Made by a program: the position numbers and the translations under genes. Shown piece after piece: positions 58,618-64,000 of a DNA stretch of 64,000 nt. Numbering within the stretch: position 1 is the first letter of the stretch; each line of letters starts with the position of its first letter. This stretch comes from Sporothrix humicola (taxonomy: Eukaryota > Ascomycota > Sordariomycetes > Ophiostomatales > Ophiostomataceae), in assembly GCA_021396245.1 (NCBI GenBank), contig WNYE01000036.1, positions 248,001 through 312,000 on the forward strand, read 5' to 3'. Below the pieces are notes generated by a model. That model was not told the DNA's origin and ran no database searches. It saw nothing but the letters and a program-made list of their open reading frames with translations.

Positions 58618-60393
58618 GCCACCATTGGCTTCGGTTTATGACGGTTATTCAAAAGTTTTTTTTATTGCTTTCCCCCTTTTTGGTTAATTTTTGGGCAGGT
58701 CTGCTTGTATTGGATTTTTAGAACAATGATGTTTACGTCTATTTCATTTTACCGCTTTTTGTCTTGCACTTCTTTTGAATTTGGTGCGCCGATCTCAGAT
58801 CGATAGCCATGCACCTTTCACGATCTCTAATATAACCAGCCGCATCTCATATACCTGACATACGATGAGATCGCAGATACGCAATCGGTGCGACCCCCGA
58901 CCCTCTGGATCTCTCTCGAGTCAAAGTGGAGGCCCATCCATTCCGCTGTGGGGGAGAGGGCGGGGTGCGGGTGCTGTCGGCCTGGCCCGTTCCCGATTCC
59001 CAGTTGAGCCCCAGTTGAGTCCCGGTTAGTCCAGTGACGAAGGTACGTGTGTTGCTGAGGCAAGGGATCCTTGACGACAGCAAAGAGGGTGGCATAGGAC
59101 AATAACGAAAGCCTACAAAAAGCCACAAGCAGCGCACCTAGTGAGGGAGAAACAAACAGCAAAGACGGCTAGGACTCAAACAACTGTCTCATGCTTAATT
59201 ACACAACATCACAGGCAGCACAAGAAGCCCAAGCAGTACAAAGACCTCACACAGCACAATGGGCACAGGGAATACAGCAGTACAACCGACACAAAGAAGT
59301 GGAAAAGGATGCACACCGGCATGAGACCCTTTTTGTGTAACACATTACGTCGTCTCGTTTGCTCTCGACTTACTTCGACCTACCCCCCCTCAATGTTTTT
59401 ACGTTTTGCGCACCTCTCATATCTACGCATATTTCATCTTTCGTCTCTCGTCTCCCATCTCTCTCGTTCACCAAGATTCATGCATGCAACGTGGTCGCCA
59501 CTCCCAAGCCGCGACGTTGTCGGACAGACGCGGCTTTGCAACCACTCAGCTTTGCAGATGCACAGATGTGCAGCTTCTTGCAGCTGCTTTTGGGGTCACC
59601 GTCGGCCACCCCATGCATGATACGGATACACTGCGCTGTTATTGAAGTAGGGAAAGTCAAAAGTCCAAAGGTTTACAGTCGAAAGTGCCGAGAACCAGCA
59701 CCTCCCAAAGAAAGAGGCAGTCCATTCAGCCAACGACAACCGGCCGTTGCCCAACCGCCAAGTGAAGATAGTGTGGCCTCGAAGTTGAAGCAAACCTGCT
59801 TTTGCTGTTGTACGGAGAGCCACGCACGACATCGTGCCACTGGTGCTACTAATGCTACTGGTACTACTTGTGTCTGATCTTATATGGCCTCAGTCATTTA
59901 TACGGCTTGTACGTTTTCGTTCAAGGCCGTGGCTTACACTCGGTTACATAAAAAGAGGAGGAGGGCGGGGCGAGACATGGCAAAATGAAGAGCAGTTGAC
60001 AGAGGCAAAAGTGCAATGCACGAAGACGAGGGGACGAGGTGGGTATGGGAGGGAGGGAGAGGACATAGCTTGCGAGGATACGGATGGATAAGGGGAGGGG
60101 TAAGAGAGGGAGAGAGACATGGCCGAGCATCATGCAAAAGAGAGATTCCGCCGAGCATGTGCGCCCTCTCTCCCTCTCTTTGCCTTGTGACGTATCTCGC
60201 TGTCATATATGACACGCCGCATTCCCCCCATCGACAAGTGTCCATCACGACGCTTCCGGTCTTTCTTTCTGCCACACAGACAACCGACTTACCACACAAG
60301 CCACAACTCCCCACCTTTATCGTCATCACCCGTCGCCAGGAACCTTTAGCCCTTTAGGCCCCCCCTCTGATCACAGCCACAGCCACAGCACAA
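58618..60393. other. intergenic region, dim1 to pseudo-oxygenase gene
   Basis: This 1.8 kb region has no supported gene. The last 230 bp are CT- and CA-rich (CACAGCCACAGCCACAGC just before ATG 60394), fitting a promoter and leader. A TTATATGGCC-like AT-rich stretch is near 59878. Confidence 0.5.
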
Positions 60394-61880
60394 ATGTCCA
60401 ACATGGTGTCTCCTCCACTGTCCACCTCATCCGACTCGGATGGCTTCTCGTACTTCGATGACGTAAGGTACACCGACAAGCCCATCCCGCGCATCTCACT
60501 GTGCAACTTTGAGGCCCGCATCGACAGCATCACCGCCGACATTGCCGCCGCCGCCGAACGCCACGGGTTCTTCGTGCTGACCGACCACAGCATCCCGCAG
60601 TCGGCCATTGACACCGAGTTTGCCGCCATCCAGCGCTTTTTCAAGCTACCCGACGAAGTCAAGGCCAAGACTCCATATTCGTCGTCGTGCAATGCCGGGT
60701 GGGAGCAGGAAACGACATTCTTGCCGCCGTCGGCCGAAGAGATGGCGACAATGCGGCCGTGCGAGCAGACCGACCGCCCCGACGACCTCCAAAAGGACAA
60801 GGAGACGTACCGCATGCAGTTTAGCGAGTCGGTCATGTCGCGGCGGTGGGTGGCAGATCACGATTTGCCCGGATTCCGTCACCAGAACCTCACGTTTATG
60901 CATGCGTGCCATGGGCTCAGCGTGCGCCTGATGGTCTGTCTGGCGCGGGGCCTAGGTTTCACCGAGGAGAATGGGAAAGACGACAAGATTTTTGTAAAGG
61001 CACATGCCATGGCGCAGCCAGGGATCCAGACCGTGCTTCGTGCCCAGCGCTACTACGCCTTGGACCAACATCACCAGAACCACACGCCCGAGTCCCGTTC
61101 TCACTCGCAAAATCGACAGCTGTCTTCGGCACCCACGACGCCGACGACGCCGACCGCTGCAGGCAGTCCCCTGTCGAGCGCCTCGACGCAGGCTCCGCAG
61201 ACTTATCGAGATGGTAGCGCAACATACGCCAACTCGGATCCGTCGTTTCTGACACTGAGGTTCCAGCGACCCGGCCAGAGCGGGCTCGAAATCTGCCCCG
61301 GCGGCCGCGAATCCATTGCCCACCACTCCACCGACGCCGGCGCCGAGTGGACCAAGATTGAAACCACCCCGGGCGAGATCATCTGCAATGTGTAGGTACT
61401 CTTGTGCGTCCATTCTCGCTTGTTCGTACACTGATTTACAGGGGCGACCTCCTCATGTTTTGGAGCGACGACCGGTACAAGTCGTCGCTGTTCCGCGAGC
61501 GCGCGCCGAGCGACCCGGCCGTCGACTTCTACGGCGACTGCTACAGCCTGGCCTACTTCAACCAGCCCAGCAGGGACTGTGTGCTGCAGTTGCAGGGCCC
61601 GCAGCGCACCAAGTATCCAGCGACGGCGGCAGGCGAGCTGATGGACCTGCTCCGGAAGCGCAACTATGCCAAGTTGGAAGAGATGCACAAGCAGGCCGAG
61701 AGTCAGGCCAAGAGAAGACAGCCGTCTCGGTCTCATTCGGAGCAGTCGGTCTGCAAGAGCAAGATGACGTATGAGCAAAAGATTGCGTCGGCGGCGGGCG
61801 ATCCCAACGAGGATGCTGGCACGGCTGCGGCTGCGTTTGCGCACAACATGTCGTCGTATATGGAATCATCATTTATGTGA
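60394..61880 (+). CDS. degenerate 2OG-Fe(II) oxygenase-fold protein (probable pseudoenzyme)
   Basis: Exons are 60394-61391 and 61442-61880; the 50-nt intron has GTAGGT and TTACAG ends; the product is 478 residues. The isopenicillin-N-synthase-like layout is clear: IPRISLCNF and HGFFVLTDHSIP in the N-domain, then SFLTLRFQRPGQSGLEI and GDLLMFWSDDRYKSSLF in the jelly roll. Aligned by eye to the enzyme at 10018-11133, each cofactor residue except the Asp is changed. HSD is NSD (Asn280, Asp282), the distal His is Phe350, and the RYS Arg is Cys366. A 60-residue Ser/Thr/Pro insert (about 230-275) precedes the iron strand, and a charged tail of about 90 residues follows the core. The reading frame is intact, so it is a gene product that probably lacks oxygenase activity; a binding or scaffold role is possible. 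Confidence 0.82.
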
Positions 61881-62592
61881 GAGAGAGCGTCTTTTTACCT
61901 GGAGTTTTTGCTTTGCTTTTCTTTTCTCTTGCTTTGTCTTATCTCTATCTTCAGATCTTACGGTGTGTGTTATGAGAACTTATGACTTATTGTTTTATCT
62001 ATTTATTATCTAGGGGCTATTCATTTCATTGAAGAGACTATATATTCATCAGTACATCACGCTGCTTTGAACATTGCTTTATTAGACAATCGCAAGACGG
62101 TATTTCTCCTCTCCTACTCTTAGCCATTTCATCATACTAACAAGTGTGCCAGACCACGAATACGCAAGTTTCGCCTTTATATCCTGGTCTCATTCGCTTT
62201 CAACATTACATTTGGCACATTTCGACATATCCTCACCTATCTTAATCCTTTCAACAATATTTCCTTTTAGGTCTTTCGTTATATTATTTTTTCATTTGCT
62301 TTTCTTTACATTTTACTCCCAGCTCCTTATATATATTTTGTACACCGGATTCGCTAGTAATAAAAGACGACCCGAAAATAAAGGAAAATATCGAAATATC
62401 AAACGAGACCCTGACAAGGGCTCAGGCTACTGCGCCTGTATAGGTTTTTTGTGTTGCGTTTCCAAACAAGGCCATAAATAGGCCTGCTCGTAAATAATGT
62501 CTTCTTCCACTCAACTCTTGTAGACGTAGAGAGATTGCTCAGTCTACCACCCACTCCACACACTCCATATTGTTCCATCGCAGATTGCCCGT
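61881..62592. other. convergent 3' intergenic region
   Basis: This 712-bp AT-rich spacer lies between the pseudo-oxygenase and irc22 genes and presumably holds both 3' UTRs. No gene is seen. Confidence 0.6.
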
Positions 62593-63599
62593 TTAGTCGG
62601 TGGCCTTCTTCTTGGAGGCACCGCTCTTGACGCGCTTGGCGACGGGGCGGTTGATGTGGTGGGCGGGGATCCAGCTGGCGTCAAAGTCCTCGGCACCGGT
62701 ACCGGCACCAGTGGACTCGTTGCCGGAGAGAGCGTCGGCGGCGGCGGCCTCGGAGACAGCGGCAGCCTTGCGGGCCTTGCGGCCGCCAGGAGCGCGCTTG
62801 GCCTGGGGGAAGAGGGCCTCAATCCAGGTCTTGTAGACAAAGTAGAGGGTGGCACCGAACACGCCAGTCAGGAAGACGTAGAGGAAGATGCTGCACGCAG
62901 AAAATTAGTAAGAGTGCAATGGGAGTATGCCAAATTTGATTCAACTCAATTCGCGCAAGGACTCACATCTGAGGGTCAAAGATGTTGATGGGGGGATCGA
63001 CAATAGTGGCGGTGTCGCTGTGGGCGATGACCTGGAAGAGCTGGCCGGCGGAGTTGGTGACAATGGCCATGAGGTCGAGGCGGAGGTCGCGGGGCTGGAG
63101 GTCCAGAACAAAGTTGTAGGGGAAGCCACGGGTCTCGCCGGGCTGGAGGACGGCGTCCTTGCTGGTCTCGAAGCTGACGGTGGTCAGGTTGACGACAATG
63201 TTGGCCGAGGCGGGGACGCCCTCGGGGAGCGGCTTGGGGTTGACGAGGGCGCCGCCGAGGATGGAGACGCGGACGGGACCGTCCTCCTGGTTGGTGATTT
63301 GGACAATGGCCTTGGTGGGGCGGCCGTTGATGAGCTTGAGGCCAAAGATGTCGGCCTCGGGGAACTTGGTCTCGACGTCGATCTTGACCTCGGGGGCGGG
63401 CTTGGAGGCGAGAGGCTCCTCGGCGGCCTGGGGGAAGGGTTAGTAGAGTTCGTGATGATGATCACGTCGATGAGGATCACGATGCGAAGACAGCTCGAGT
63501 CGGGCGACAGGAATGCCATTGGCAGAAAAGACATACAGCAGTGGCGCCGAGAACCTGCAGCGCAAAGAGCGCGACAGCGGAGAGCTTGAAGGAAACCAT
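62593..63599 (-). CDS. irc22: translocon-associated protein alpha-like, Irc22 family
   Basis: Exons are 63599-63537, 63427-62967 and 62890-62593; the introns are 109 nt (GTATGT...CCCAG) and 76 nt (GTGAGT...TGCAG); the product is 273 residues. Residues 1-21 are a signal peptide ending LGATA. The lumenal part (22-173) is a beta-rich TRAP-alpha domain with INGRPTKAIVQITNQEDGPV and RGFPYNFVLDLQPRDLRLDL. One membrane helix (about 175-198, IIFLYVFLTGVFGATLYFVY) is followed by a cytosolic tail of about 70 residues that starts with a basic patch and ends SKKKATD. TRAP-alpha sits beside the Sec61 channel in the ER; yeast Irc22 is its fungal relative, with a less clear role. Topology and length match. 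Confidence 0.88.
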
Positions 63600-64000
63600 T
63601 TTGGACGATTGGGCGATGGACGATCGATGGGCAGGGAAGACGAAAGAAGACGAAGAAAGCGAAATCCAATTAAAAAATAAGGATAGTAAAAATACAACCC
63701 GGGCCGGACGAAAAGAAAGAAAAGAGGGAAAGGAGAAGGGAGAAAAGAGAAACGGATGACAAAACAATCAAGATGATGTCGAGATGGCTGGGGGAGGAAA
63801 GGAGAGAGAAAGAAAAGAAGGAAGAAGCAAAAGGGAGTGTGAAGTGGAGAGGAGAAAGGGGGTTGCGATGCAAGACACAAAAGATGGAGTCGATTCGCGC
63901 AAGTCGTGTGTGTGGTTGTGCGGTACGCTAGGGAAGGAGCTTTGTGGAGGGCAAAGGGACCAATTGGCAGGCGCGACGCAGGGCAAAGAGCTCTGTCGCA
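63600..64000. other. irc22 promoter/leader
   Basis: The DNA is strongly purine-rich on the plus strand, hence CT-rich in the irc22 sense, as in other leaders here. No further gene begins before the window ends. Confidence 0.6.

Overview
The window is nuclear DNA of a filamentous ascomycete (Pezizomycotina). Genes carry short introns (about 50-145 nt) with GTANGT-type donors and YAG acceptors. Codon use favours G/C at third positions, and intergenic DNA is long and rich in CT/GA tracts. The orthologues seen (Irc22-type translocon-associated protein, Fic1/Inn1 C2 protein, Ies1, Utp15, Dim1) fit Sordariomycetes. Ophiostomatales is a guess only. I see no prokaryotic or viral genes and no intact transposon. 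Gene density is low: 16 protein-coding genes in 64 kb, with gene-free blocks of 5.3 kb (left end), 3.7 kb (15.1-18.7), 7.3 kb (21.4-28.7) and 3.5 kb (34.4-37.9).

Layout from left to right. (1) 5.3-15.1 kb: INO80 subunit Ies1 (-), an iron/2-oxoglutarate oxygenase with complete active-site residues (+), and a C2-domain cytokinesis protein of the Fic1/Inn1 type (-). (2) 18.7-21.4 kb: a TMEM234-like membrane protein with a 630-nt intron (+) and an unrecognised 180-residue protein (-). (3) 28.7-34.4 kb: 20S proteasome alpha1 (-), a nucleolar-type WKF-domain protein (+), and a KpsF/GutQ-like SIS sugar-phosphate isomerase (-). (4) 37.9-46.9 kb: the U3 snoRNP protein Utp15 (-), diverging from a 1732-residue Gln-rich AT-hook/SP-RING protein of the ZMIZ type (+). 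(5) 47.8-50.6 kb: two convergent unrecognised genes that may be distant relatives. (6) 51.2-54.0 kb: an alpha-arrestin with a PY motif (-). (7) 56.3-63.6 kb: the rRNA dimethylase Dim1 in 14 exons, one only 4 nt long (+); a degenerate 2OG-oxygenase-fold protein lacking its iron and co-substrate residues (+); and Irc22/TRAP-alpha (-).

Most genes are housekeeping: chromatin, ribosome biogenesis (Utp15, Dim1, the WKF protein), proteasome, ER translocon, cytokinesis and receptor or transporter trafficking. They form no operon or biosynthetic cluster. The least explained items are the convergent orphan pair at 47.8-50.6 kb, the apparent pseudo-oxygenase at 60.4 kb, and a 13-bp palindrome-like word, AATACGNCGTATT, occurring three times in intergenic DNA of the first 10 kb.

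Exon boundaries were set by hand from splice signals, reading frame and family knowledge. Nothing was checked by alignment or transcript data.
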